A stretch of DNA of 64,000 nucleotides from Serinibacter arcticus (GTDB taxonomy: Bacteria; Actinomycetota; Actinomycetes; Actinomycetales; Beutenbergiaceae), in NCBI RefSeq assembly GCF_004786095.1, contig NZ_RHPJ01000002.1, positions 496,001 to 560,000 of the forward strand. Reading direction: 5' to 3'. A program made the translations under genes and the position numbers. Position 1 is the stretch's first letter. Every line of letters starts with the position of its first letter. The notes beneath the pieces are model-generated. The model was not told the origin of the DNA and searched no databases. It worked only from the letters and a program-made list of their open reading frames with translations. Below are positions 23,154 to 31,832 of this stretch, one piece after another.

Positions 23154-24436
23154 TGCCGGGATGGCTGCTCCGGGTGGTCCGCTTCTCTCGAGCCATCTGG
23201 GTCAGGGCCGGCCTGTTCACGCTGGCCGGTGTGGTGCTCGCGCTCCTCGCCCCGGTGGTCGGCCGGTACGCCCCCGCGTCCGCGACGCTCGACCTCGGCC
23301 AGGACGCCGTCGCGACGATCCTGCAGATCATCGCCACCGCGATGCTCACGGTCACGACGTTCTCGGTCACCGCGATGGTCTCCTCGCTGACCGGGGCGGC
23401 CGGCACGACCACGCCGCGCGCGGTCACGCTGCTGGCCGAGGACCGGACGACGCAGACCGCGCTGGCCACGTTCCTGGGTGCCTTCGCCTTCGCGATCGTC
23501 GGCATCGTCGCGCTCGCCACGCAGTACTACGACGAGACGGCGCGCATCGTGCTGTTCGTCGGGACGCTGGTGGTGATCGTCGTCGTGGTGGTCACGCTCC
23601 TGCGCTGGATCGCGCACCTCGTGCGCTTCGGCCGTCACTCCGACGTGCTCGACCGCGTCGAGGAGCGGGCCTGCGCCGTCGTGACGCAGTATCGGCGTCA
23701 GCCCCGCTCCGGTGGCGCCGCCGAGGTGCCCGTCCCGGCCGGCGCCGTCGCCGTGACGGCCGGGTCGGCGGGCTTCGTCACGCACGTCGACGTCGGACGC
23801 CTGCAGAGGTGGGCCGGGGACGGGGGCCACCGCGTGCACGTCCGGTCCCTTCCCGGCGCTCTGATCGGTTCCGCGAGCGTCATCGCCCACGTGGTGACCG
23901 ACGAGCCGGGCGACGGATCCGAGGACGTCGCGCGCGCCGTCCGGGCGGCCTTCGCCGTCGAGCGCCACCGCACCTACGAGCAGGACCCGCGCCTCGGCGT
24001 CGTCGCCCTCGGGGAGGTCGCCAGCCGGGCGCTGTCGCCCGCCACGAACGATCCGGGCAGCGCGATCGACGCGCTCGCGAGCCTGCACCGGGTGCTGGAG
24101 AGCTATCTCGGCGAGGCGACCGACGCCGAGATGCGGGCGGCCGCCGTCGAGCACGACCGGGTGCACGTGCCCGTGGTGACGCTCGACCAGCTGCTGGACG
24201 ACGCGTTCGTGCCGATCGGACGCGACGGCGCCGCGCTGGTGGAGGTGATGGTGTGGTTGCAGCACGTCATCGAGATGCTCCTGCGCCTGGCGCAGGGGCC
24301 GGACGCGCAGGCGCTCCGCGACCTCTCCCTCGACGCCGAGGAGCGTGCGGTCGCGGCCACGACCAGCGAGCGGGACGTGGCCAAGGTGCGGCGCGCGGCC
24401 CGCGCCGCCCGCGCCGCCCGCGCGGAGCCGTCCTGA
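23153..24436 (+). CDS. DUF2254 family membrane protein
   Basis: A 427-residue predicted inner-membrane protein. Four hydrophobic segments fall in the first 150 residues (ALLAPVVGRYAPASATL, AMLTVTTFSVTAMVSSLT, FLGAFAFAIVGIVALAT, IVLFVGTLVVIVVVVVTLL). They are followed by a soluble domain with LGEVASRALSPATNDPGSAID, the family's most conserved stretch, and a Arg/Ala-rich tail. The function of DUF2254 proteins is not established. Its start overlaps a possible leader ORF. Confidence 0.88.
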   Translation: MPGWLLRVVRFSRAIWVRAGLFTLAGVVLALLAPVVGRYAPASATLDLGQDAVATILQIIATAMLTVTTFSVTAMVSSLTGAAGTTTPRAVTLLAEDRTTQTALATFLGAFAFAIVGIVALATQYYDETARIVLFVGTLVVIVVVVVTLLRWIAHLVRFGRHSDVLDRVEERACAVVTQYRRQPRSGGAAEVPVPAGAVAVTAGSAGFVTHVDVGRLQRWAGDGGHRVHVRSLPGALIGSASVIAHVVTDEPGDGSEDVARAVRAAFAVERHRTYEQDPRLGVVALGEVASRALSPATNDPGSAIDALASLHRVLESYLGEATDAEMRAAAVEHDRVHVPVVTLDQLLDDAFVPIGRDGAALVEVMVWLQHVIEMLLRLAQGPDAQALRDLSLDAEERAVAATTSERDVAKVRRAARAARAARAEPS

Positions 24437-24558
24437 GCGGTGGGCCGTGCTGAGCGGTCGGCCGTGTCGGCTGCTTCCTGCGTGACCTCCGACCGGCTCC
24501 CCGCGACCGGGGAGCGGTGCCCATCGACGCCGTCGCACGGCCGCGGCAGCCTCGAGGG

Positions 24559-24831
24559 ATGACCACGACACGACGCAGGATCGCCACCGCCCTCATCGCC
24601 GTCGCCACCCTCGGGGGTGTCGGCCTCTCCACCGCGGCACCGGCCGCGGCCGCCACCAGCTACCGGACCGCCGTCGGCGGCCCCTGGGACTCGTTCGCGA
24701 ACTGTCGGAACTGGCTCGCCATCCAGGCGCAGTCCTACCCCGGCTCCTACGGGCTCTGCGCGAACACCACCTACCAGGGCATCTCGGGCATCTTCTCCGT
24801 CATCAACTACCCGCTGCGGTCCAAGAACTAG
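24559..24831 (+). CDS. Small secreted protein
   Basis: A 90-residue protein with a clear signal peptide (ALIAVATLGGVGLSTAAPAAAA, cut about residue 32). The mature part of about 58 residues has two cysteines (FANCRNW, YGLCANT) likely to form one disulfide, and several aromatic residues. I do not recognise the family. A possible -10 (CAGCCT at 24547-24552) lies 6 bases before the ATG. It is convergent with the LacI gene at 24851. Confidence 0.75.
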   Translation: MTTTRRRIATALIAVATLGGVGLSTAAPAAAATSYRTAVGGPWDSFANCRNWLAIQAQSYPGSYGLCANTTYQGISGIFSVINYPLRSKN

Positions 24832-24850
24832 CGCGACCGGCCTGCGGCGG

Positions 24851-25876
24851 TCAGCGCGGCGGCGGGGCCGTGCTCCCGCGGACCACGAGCGTCGTCGGGA
24901 GGCGGACGTGCGTCGGGGGCTCGGGCTCCCCGGGTGCGTCCGCGCCGCCGCGGCTCCCCGCCGCCAACCGGGCCAGCAGCAGCTCGACCGCCGTCGACCC
25001 CATCTGCTGGATCTCCTGGCGCACGGTGGTGAGCGGCGGCGTCGTCGCGCCGGCCTCGGGCACGTCGTCGAACCCGACCACGGAGAGGTCCTCGGGAACC
25101 CGCACGCCGAGGCGTCGCGCGGTGTCGAGGATGCCCATGGCCGAGAGGTCGTTGGCCGCGAAGATCGCCGTGGGCGGCTCCGGCAGCGCGAGCATCGAGC
25201 GCGTGGGGGCGTCGGCGCCGTCGCGCTGGTACTCGGCCACGCGCACGAGCGAGGGGTCGACGACGACACCCGCCTCCGCCAGCGCCTGCCGGTACCCGGC
25301 CTCGCGCAGCCGCGAGGACTCCAGGTCCGGGCGGCCGGCGAGGAACCCGATGCGGGTGTGACCGAGCTCGAGCAGGTGCCTCGTGGCCACCAGCGCCCCG
25401 CCGAGGTTGTCGGAGTCGACGGTGGGCAGGTCGGCCGGCCCGGTGTGGGGGTCGACGGCCGCGACGGGGATGTCCTCGTCGGCGAGCGAGACGGTGGGGG
25501 TGACGAGCACCGCGCCGTCGATCAGCGTGCCGCTCAGACGTGAGAGGTAGCGCCGCTCCCAGCCCGGCCCGCCCGCCCCGCCGGTGTAGGCGAGAAGCGC
25601 GTACTCGGTCCCCGCGACGGCGGCGCCGGCACCCTTGAGGATCTCGGTGCTGAACGGCTCGAACTCGGCCACGAGGACGCCGATCACGTAGGTGCGGTGC
25701 GAGCGCAGGCTGCGCGCCACGATGCTCTGCTCGTAGCCGAGCCGCTGCACGACCTCCTGCACGCGGGCCACGGTGCGCACGGCGATGCCGTCGCGACCGT
25801 TGATCACCTTCGAGACGGTCGCCACCGACACACCCGCCTGCTGCGCGACGTCGGTGATCGTGACCCTTCGTGCCAT
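24851..25876 (-). CDS. LacI-family repressor of the xylo-oligosaccharide locus (BxlR-like)
   Basis: A 341-residue regulator with the LacI helix-turn-helix VTITDVAQQAGVSVATVSKV, hinge residues YEQSIVARSLRSHRTYVIGV, and a ligand-binding domain (DGAVLVTPT, LGHTRIGFLAGRPDLESS, AIFAANDLSAMGILD, LSVVGFDDVPEA). It is divergent from the importer-GH3-GH43 operon, the arrangement of xylobiose regulators in streptomycetes. ATG at 25876 follows a -10-like TACCGT by 6 bases, and a perfect palindrome lies between the two divergent starts. Inferred inducer: a xylo-oligosaccharide. Confidence 0.92.
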   Translation of the reverse strand: MARRVTITDVAQQAGVSVATVSKVINGRDGIAVRTVARVQEVVQRLGYEQSIVARSLRSHRTYVIGVLVAEFEPFSTEILKGAGAAVAGTEYALLAYTGGAGGPGWERRYLSRLSGTLIDGAVLVTPTVSLADEDIPVAAVDPHTGPADLPTVDSDNLGGALVATRHLLELGHTRIGFLAGRPDLESSRLREAGYRQALAEAGVVVDPSLVRVAEYQRDGADAPTRSMLALPEPPTAIFAANDLSAMGILDTARRLGVRVPEDLSVVGFDDVPEAGATTPPLTTVRQEIQQMGSTAVELLLARLAAGSRGGADAPGEPEPPTHVRLPTTLVVRGSTAPPPR

Positions 25877-25882
25877 GGGCTC

Positions 25883-25888
25883 ACGGTA
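25883..25888 (-). promoter_or_regulatory. Likely -10 element, leaderless mRNA for the LacI regulator
   Basis: TACCGT on the minus strand ends 6 bases before the ATG at 25876 and lies 14 bases from the operator palindrome, so the operator would cover the upstream promoter part. Confidence 0.5.
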
Positions 25889-25901
25889 CACGTGTCGAAA
25901 A

Positions 25902-25946
25902 CGTTATCGATAACGATTGACACGACGGTGGGACCGGTGCCAGAGT
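25902..25946 (+). promoter_or_regulatory. Operator and promoter of the xylo-oligosaccharide operon
   Basis: CGTTATCGATAACG (25902-25915) is a perfect 14-base palindrome and the likely LacI operator shared by both directions. Directly after it TTGACA (25917-25922) is a consensus -35, followed 18 bases later by CAGAGT (25941-25946) as a weak -10. Repressor on the palindrome would block RNA polymerase on both sides. Confidence 0.7.
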
Positions 25947-26111
25947 CCTCAATCAGCAGGTCCGGTCGACGTCGATCGGAGGGGGCCGGCGGTGAGCACA
26001 GGAGCGCACCGACGCCGTGGCACGACCGGCCCGGGGAACGAACCCGGGCGCACCGCCACCCTCGGGCGAGGGCGGCGGACATCCGAAGCACTCGACGAAG
26101 AGGACTGATCG

Positions 26112-27416
26112 ATGATGGCGACGAAGACGAGCAGGACGACGGCGGTCGCGGCCGCGGCGCTGATGGTGCTCGCGGGTCTCACCGCGTGCGGTGGCGACAG
26201 CGGGAGCGGAACCGGCAGCGAGGGTGGCGACACCGCCATGACCTTCTGGCACAACTCGACCACGGGTGACGGCAAGGCCTACTGGGAGGCCACGGTCGCG
26301 GCCTTCGAGGAGGAGAACCCCGGCGTCACGATCTCGATCCAGTCCATCCAGAACGAGGACATGGACGGCAAGCTCCAGACGGCGCTCAACTCCGGCGACG
26401 CGCCGGACATCTTCATGGCGCGCGGCGGCGGCAAGCTGGCCGACGTCGTCGACGCCGGCCAGGCGCTCGACCTCACCGACGTCGTGACCGACGAGACCCG
26501 CGCGGCCCTGGGCGAGGCGGCGTTCAACGCCTTCACGCTCGAGGACAAGGTCTACGGCATGCCGCTGTCGGTGCTGCCCGGCGGGATCTACTACAGCAAG
26601 GACCTCTTCGAGCAGGCCGGCATCACCGGGACGCCGACGACGATGGCGGAGCTCACCGACGCCGTCGCCAAGCTCAGGGCGGCCGACATCGAGCCGATCG
26701 CGCTCGGTGCCAAGGACGCGTGGCCCGCCGCGCACTGGTACTACTTCTTCGCGCTGCGGGAGTGCTCGCCCGAGACGATGGCCGAGGCCGCCACGAGCAA
26801 GGACTTCTCGGCGGACTGCTGGACCGCCGCGGGCGACGACCTCGCCGAGTTCTCCGCCGAGGAGCCGTTCAACAACGGGTTCCTCACCACCTCCGCGCAG
26901 CAGGGCGCCGGCTCGTCGGCCGGTCTGCTCGCCAACCACCAGGCGGCCATGGAGCTCATGGGCGCGTGGCAGCCCGGCGTCGTGGCGGACCTGACGCCCG
27001 AGGGCGAGCCGCTCGACGACCTCGGCTGGTTCCCCTTCCCCGCCGTCGACGGCGGTGAGGGCGAGGCCGGCGCGATGATGGGCGGCGTCGACGGGTTCTC
27101 GTGCTCCGCGCAGGCCCCGGCCGCGTGCGGCGACTTCCTCAACTTCGTGGCGGGCAAGACCTACCAGGAGGGCTACGCCGAGGCGTTCCAGACGCTCCCG
27201 GCCAACCAGGAGGCCCAGGGCGTCGTCACCGACCCCGCCCTCCTCGAGGTGCTCGCGGCCTACAACGAGGCGCCGTACGTGAGCCTCTGGCTCGACACGA
27301 TGTACGGCGCGAACGTCGGCAACGCTCTCAACACCGGCGTCGTCAACCTGCTCGCCGGTGGCGGCAGCGCCGACGACATCGTCGCCGCCGTCGCGACCGC
27401 CGCCTCCCGGGAGTAG
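26112..27416 (+). CDS. Sugar-binding lipoprotein, xylo-oligosaccharide importer (BxlE-like)
   Basis: A 434-residue solute-binding protein with a lipobox LAGLTAC (acyl-Cys about residue 25) and a Gly/Ser linker. Family motifs: MTFWHNSTTGDGKAYWEATV, DAPDIFMARGGGKLADVV, VYGMPLSVLPGGIYYSKDLF and the sugar-stacking NHQAAMELMGAWQPGV. Two pairs of cysteines (ALRECSP/SADCWTA and FSCSAQAPAACGDF) probably form disulfides. This subfamily matches xylobiose/cellobiose-type binding proteins. ATG at 26112 or the next codon follows GAGGA. It heads an operon whose remaining genes overlap or nearly touch. Confidence 0.92.
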   Translation: MMATKTSRTTAVAAAALMVLAGLTACGGDSGSGTGSEGGDTAMTFWHNSTTGDGKAYWEATVAAFEEENPGVTISIQSIQNEDMDGKLQTALNSGDAPDIFMARGGGKLADVVDAGQALDLTDVVTDETRAALGEAAFNAFTLEDKVYGMPLSVLPGGIYYSKDLFEQAGITGTPTTMAELTDAVAKLRAADIEPIALGAKDAWPAAHWYYFFALRECSPETMAEAATSKDFSADCWTAAGDDLAEFSAEEPFNNGFLTTSAQQGAGSSAGLLANHQAAMELMGAWQPGVVADLTPEGEPLDDLGWFPFPAVDGGEGEAGAMMGGVDGFSCSAQAPAACGDFLNFVAGKTYQEGYAEAFQTLPANQEAQGVVTDPALLEVLAAYNEAPYVSLWLDTMYGANVGNALNTGVVNLLAGGGSADDIVAAVATAASRE

Positions 27417-27424
27417 CGGCCGCC

Positions 27425-28456
27425 ATGTCGGAGTCCACGAGCGCCGGCGCCGTCGCGACGGCACCCCCCGCTCCCCGACCCGGGTCCGGTCCGGGCCGTG
27501 CCGGCCCGCCCGGCCGGCCCGGCTCCGGCCGGACCCGGTCCGGCCGGCGGCCCACCACCTGGCGCACGCGCGCGGAGATCGGACTGCTGGCAGGCCCGGC
27601 GATCGTGGTCTTCCTCGCGTTCGTGATCGTGCCCGTCCTGATGGCGGCCTACTACGGGTTCTTCAGCTGGAAGGGGTTCGGGGCCCCGAGCGACGTCGTC
27701 GGCCTCGGGAACTACCTCGCGATCTGGCGGGACGCGACGTTCCACGACGCGCTGCGCCACAACGGCGTCATCGTCGTGATGTCGCTGCTGCTCCAGGGTC
27801 CGGCCGCCATCGCGCTCGCGCTGCTGCTCAACCGGCGCATCCGCGGCCGCTCCGCCATCCGCGTGCTGATCTTCGTGCCGTACGTGATCTCCGAGGTGAT
27901 CGTCGGCACCGGCTGGAGCCTGCTGCTGCAGACCAGCGGCGCGGTCAACGACCTGCTGGGCAAGATCGGGCTCGAGGGCTGGGCCGTGGACTGGCTGTCG
28001 GACCCGTCGATCGCGATCTGGTCGCTCATGCTCATCATCACGTGGAAGTACGTCGGGTTCGCGGTGATCCTGTTCCTCGCCGGGCTGCAGTCCATCCCCG
28101 AGGAGCTGCACGAGGCGGCCGCCATCGACGGCGCGTCCTACTGGCAGATCCAGCGCAGCATCACGCTGCCGCTGCTCGGCCCGACCATCCGCATCTGGGC
28201 CTTCCTGTCGATCATCGGCGCGCTGCAGCTGTTCGACCTCGTGTACATCGTGTGGGGCCAGTACGTCGCCGCGACGGCGGGGACCTCCACCATGGCGACC
28301 TACATGGTGGTCAACGGGCGCAACGCCGGGAACCACGGCTTCGGCAACGCCGTCGCCGTCGTGCTCTTCCTGATCTCGCTCGTGATCGCCCTGACGTACC
28401 AGCGGTTCGTGCTCCGCCGCGACACCGAGGGCGCGCTGACCGAGAGGAAGAAGTGA
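27425..28456 (+). CDS. Carbohydrate ABC transporter permease (BxlF-like)
   Basis: A 343-residue membrane subunit with a Gly/Pro/Arg-rich cytoplasmic N-terminal tail of about 45 residues, then about six helices. The EAA motif is ELHEAAAIDGASYWQIQRSI followed by TLPLLGP. It begins 8 bases after the stop of the binding-protein gene; its stop TGA overlaps the next start (TGATG). The partner ATPase is not encoded here. Confidence 0.92.
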   Translation: MSESTSAGAVATAPPAPRPGSGPGRAGPPGRPGSGRTRSGRRPTTWRTRAEIGLLAGPAIVVFLAFVIVPVLMAAYYGFFSWKGFGAPSDVVGLGNYLAIWRDATFHDALRHNGVIVVMSLLLQGPAAIALALLLNRRIRGRSAIRVLIFVPYVISEVIVGTGWSLLLQTSGAVNDLLGKIGLEGWAVDWLSDPSIAIWSLMLIITWKYVGFAVILFLAGLQSIPEELHEAAAIDGASYWQIQRSITLPLLGPTIRIWAFLSIIGALQLFDLVYIVWGQYVAATAGTSTMATYMVVNGRNAGNHGFGNAVAVVLFLISLVIALTYQRFVLRRDTEGALTERKK

Positions 28457-29355
28457 TGTCGGCCTCCGCCGTCCAGACCGCTCCCACCGCCGCGCGACCC
28501 GTCCGTCCGGACGGCCCGAGGCGACGACGCAACCTCGCCTTCGAGCGCGTCAACCCGATGGTCTACGTGGTCGCGTGGCTGCTCGTGGGCCTGTGCATCG
28601 CGCCCGTCGCCTACATCGTGCTCGGCGGGCTGCGCACCAACTCCCAGATCACGGCCGACCCCTCGGGGCTGCCGACCACGTGGGAGTTCGGCAACTACGT
28701 CGAGGTCCTGACGAGCTCGCTCTTCTGGCAGCAGTTCGGCAACTCGCTGGTCATCGGGCTGGCGACCACGCTGGGCGTCGTGGTCCTCGGGGTGATGGCG
28801 AGCTTCGTGCTCGCGCGCTACGAGTTCTCCGGCAGGGCGGCGATGTACTCGCTGTTCGCCGCCGGCCTGATGTTCCCGATGACGGTGGCCATCACACCGC
28901 TCTACATCATGATCAGGGGCCTCGGCCTGATGAACAGCGTGCCCGGCATCGTGCTGCCGCAGATCGCGTTCGCGCTGCCGACCACGATCATCATCCTGGT
29001 CCCGTTCCTGCGGGCGATCCCCAAGGAGCTGGAGGAGGCCGCGGCGATCGACGGCGCGAGCCGGCTCGGGTTCTTCATCCGGATGGTGGTGCCGCTGTCG
29101 GTGCCCGGCGTCGTGACCGTCGGCATCCTCGCGTTCGTGGCGAGCTGGAACTCCTACATGCTGCCGCTGTTCGTGCTCAACGACGAGAGCTCGTACACCC
29201 TGCCCCTGGGCGTGCAGTCCTTCGCCTCGCAGTACTCGGTCGACACCGCCCGCGTGCTCGCCTTCACGTCCCTGTCGATGATCCCGGCGCTGATCTTCTT
29301 CTCGCTCTTCGAGAAGCGCATCGTCGGTGGTCTGACGGGAGCCGTGAAGGGCTGA
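28456..29355 (+). CDS. Carbohydrate ABC transporter permease (BxlG-like)
   Basis: A 299-residue membrane subunit of the MalG class; the EAA motif reads ELEEAAAIDGASRLGFFIRM then VVPLSVPG. Start and stop codons overlap both neighbouring genes by one base (TGATG on each side), so the two permeases and the GH3 enzyme are translated as a coupled unit. Confidence 0.93.
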   Translation: MSASAVQTAPTAARPVRPDGPRRRRNLAFERVNPMVYVVAWLLVGLCIAPVAYIVLGGLRTNSQITADPSGLPTTWEFGNYVEVLTSSLFWQQFGNSLVIGLATTLGVVVLGVMASFVLARYEFSGRAAMYSLFAAGLMFPMTVAITPLYIMIRGLGLMNSVPGIVLPQIAFALPTTIIILVPFLRAIPKELEEAAAIDGASRLGFFIRMVVPLSVPGVVTVGILAFVASWNSYMLPLFVLNDESSYTLPLGVQSFASQYSVDTARVLAFTSLSMIPALIFFSLFEKRIVGGLTGAVKG

Positions 29356-31832
29356 TGGCCGTCGTCACCCCCACCTCGAAGGAGTCCGTCCCCGTGCCCG
29401 AGGACCTCAGCACCACCCAGACCTCCCCGCGCGTGCGCGACCTCCTGGCGCGCATGACGCTGGAGGAGAAGCTCGCGCAGCTCGTCGGCTACTGGATCGA
29501 CCAGAGCGGCACCGTCGCCCCGATGCAGTCCGAGATGGCGGCGGGCCAGGCGCCGAGCGAGGAGCTGCCGACCCTCACGCGCGACGGCATCGGGCACTAC
29601 ACGCGCGTCTACGGCACGCGTCCGGTCGACCCCGCCGAACGTGCCGCGTGGCTGTGGGCCGAGCAGCGACGTCTCGTGCGCAGCACCCGCCTCGGCATCC
29701 CCGCCCTCGTGCACGAGGAGTGCCTCACCGGCCTGGCCGCGTGGCGCGCCGCCACGTTCCCGACGCCGCTGGCCTGGGGTGCGTCGTTCGACCCCGAGCT
29801 CGTGGCCGAGATGGCGCGGGCGATCGGCGACTCCATGCGCGCGCTCGGCATCCACCAGGGGCTCGCGCCCGTGCTCGACGTCGTCGGCGATCCCCGGTGG
29901 GGCCGCGTGGACGAGTGCATCGGCGAGGACCCCTACCTCGTCGGCACGGTCGGCACCGCCTACGTCCGCGGCCTGCAGGAGGCGGGGGTGCACGCCACGC
30001 TCAAGCACTTCGTCGGCTACTCCGCCTCGGCCGCCGGGCGCAACCACGCGCCCGTCAGTGCCGGGCCGCGCGAGATCGCGGACGTCTACCTGCCGCCGTT
30101 CGAGATGGCGGTGCGCGACGGCGGCGCCAGGTCCGTCATGAACGCCTACGTCGCGCTCGACGGCGTCCCGCTCGCCGCCGACCCGACCTACCTCACGGGC
30201 GTTCTGCGGGAGGCGTGGGGGTTCGACGGCGTCGTGGTGGCCGACTACTTCGCCGTCGCCTTCCTGGAGGTGATGCACGGCGTCGCGGCCGACCGGGGCG
30301 AGGCCGCGGCGCTGGCGCTCGCGGCGGGCATCGACGTCGAGCTCCCGACCGGCGACGCCTACCTCGCGCCGCTGGCCGAGCGCGTCAGGGCCGGCCTCCT
30401 GGACGAGGCGCTCGTGGACCGCGCCGTGCTGCGCGCGCTGTCGCAGAAGGAGGAGCTCGGGCTGCTCGAGCCCGGGGCGTTCGACGACGAGCCGCCCACC
30501 GACGTCGACCTCGACCCGCCCGGTCACCGGGCGATCGCGCGACGGCTCGCGCAGTCCTCGCTGGTGCTGCTGAGCAACGACGGCGTGCTGCCGCTCGCGC
30601 TGCCCGGCGGTCCCGGCCCCCGCGTGGCGGTCCTCGGGCCGAACGCCGACCGCACCGAGGCCCTGATGGGCTGCTACTCCTTCGCCAACCACGTGCTCGC
30701 GCACCACCCGGGCGTCGAGCTCGGGTTCGAGGCGCCCAGCGTGCTCGCCTCGCTCCGCTCCGCCCTGGTGGACCGGGCCGAGGTCGTGCACGAGCAGGGG
30801 TGCGACGTCGAGGGCGCCGACACGTCCGGGATCGCGGCAGCGGTCCAGGCGGCGCGGGGCGCCGACGTGGCCGTCGTGGTCGTGGGCGACCAGGCGGGAC
30901 TGTTCGGGCGGGGCACGGTGGGTGAGGGCAACGACGTCGAGTCGCTCGAGCTGCCGGGGGTGCAGCGCGCACTCGTGGAGGCCGTCGTCGCGACCGGCAC
31001 CCCGACCGTGCTCGTGCTGCTCACCGGTCGCCCGTACGCGATCGGGTGGGCGCTCGACGGCGAGGCGTCGGATCCGCGGCCCGGCGCCGTCCTCCAGGCG
31101 TTCTTCCCGGGCGAGGCCGGGGGCGAGGCGATCGCGGACGTGCTCACCGGCGTCGTCGCCCCCTCCGGGCGACTGCCCGTGTCGCTGCCGCGCGCCGCGG
31201 GGGCGCAGCCCTACCGCTACCTCCAGCCGACCCTCGGCGGCCACTCCGACGTCACCTCGGCCGACCCGACGCCGGTGCGCCCGTTCGGGTTCGGCCTCGG
31301 GTACACGACCTTCGACTACGCCGACCTCACCGCCCCCGCCGAGGCGGCTGCGGGGGCGGTCGTCGAGGTCGGCGTCACGGTGCGCAACACGGGGGAGGTG
31401 GCGGGGACCGACGTCGTGCAGCTGTACGGGCGAGACGTCGTCGGCTCGATCGCCCGACCCGTGGCGCAGCTGCTCGGGTACGCGCGCGTGACGCTCGAGC
31501 CCGGCGAGGCGCGCCGCGTGGTGATGACCGTCCCGACGGCGCGGTTCGCGTTCAGCGACGCGCGCCTGCGGCGCGTGGTCGAACCGGGGGAGACCGAGCT
31601 GTGGGTCGGGTCGCACGCGAGCGCCTCCGCCCGCCCGGCCGACGTCGCGGACACCACCGGTGGTGTCATCACCAACACGCGGACCAGCGCGCGCTCGGAG
31701 GTCCCGGGCACGGCGACGCCGCGGCACCGGCTGCTCCTGACCGGCGAGGTCCACGAGGTCTCGGCGCAGGACGCCCGGGTCGTGACCGTCCGGATCGGGG
31801 ACGCGGCCGAGGTGGCGGTCCCCGCGACGTGA
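29355..31832 (+). CDS. GH3 beta-xylosidase/beta-glucosidase
   Basis: An 825-residue cytoplasmic GH3 enzyme. The N-terminal TIM barrel starts RVRDLLARMTLEEKLAQLVGYW; conserved DPRWGRVDECIGEDPYL and TLKHFVGYSASAAGRNHAP follow. The likely nucleophile is Asp297 in VVVADYFAV. Then come the alpha/beta sandwich domain (GPNADRTEALMGCYSF) and a C-terminal fibronectin-III-like domain ending near residue 800. In streptomycetes the enzyme at this position (BxlA) hydrolyses imported xylobiose; that substrate is inferred here. Start overlaps the permease stop; stop overlaps the GH43 start by four bases. Confidence 0.92.
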   Translation: MAVVTPTSKESVPVPEDLSTTQTSPRVRDLLARMTLEEKLAQLVGYWIDQSGTVAPMQSEMAAGQAPSEELPTLTRDGIGHYTRVYGTRPVDPAERAAWLWAEQRRLVRSTRLGIPALVHEECLTGLAAWRAATFPTPLAWGASFDPELVAEMARAIGDSMRALGIHQGLAPVLDVVGDPRWGRVDECIGEDPYLVGTVGTAYVRGLQEAGVHATLKHFVGYSASAAGRNHAPVSAGPREIADVYLPPFEMAVRDGGARSVMNAYVALDGVPLAADPTYLTGVLREAWGFDGVVVADYFAVAFLEVMHGVAADRGEAAALALAAGIDVELPTGDAYLAPLAERVRAGLLDEALVDRAVLRALSQKEELGLLEPGAFDDEPPTDVDLDPPGHRAIARRLAQSSLVLLSNDGVLPLALPGGPGPRVAVLGPNADRTEALMGCYSFANHVLAHHPGVELGFEAPSVLASLRSALVDRAEVVHEQGCDVEGADTSGIAAAVQAARGADVAVVVVGDQAGLFGRGTVGEGNDVESLELPGVQRALVEAVVATGTPTVLVLLTGRPYAIGWALDGEASDPRPGAVLQAFFPGEAGGEAIADVLTGVVAPSGRLPVSLPRAAGAQPYRYLQPTLGGHSDVTSADPTPVRPFGFGLGYTTFDYADLTAPAEAAAGAVVEVGVTVRNTGEVAGTDVVQLYGRDVVGSIARPVAQLLGYARVTLEPGEARRVVMTVPTARFAFSDARLRRVVEPGETELWVGSHASASARPADVADTTGGVITNTRTSARSEVPGTATPRHRLLLTGEVHEVSAQDARVVTVRIGDAAEVAVPAT

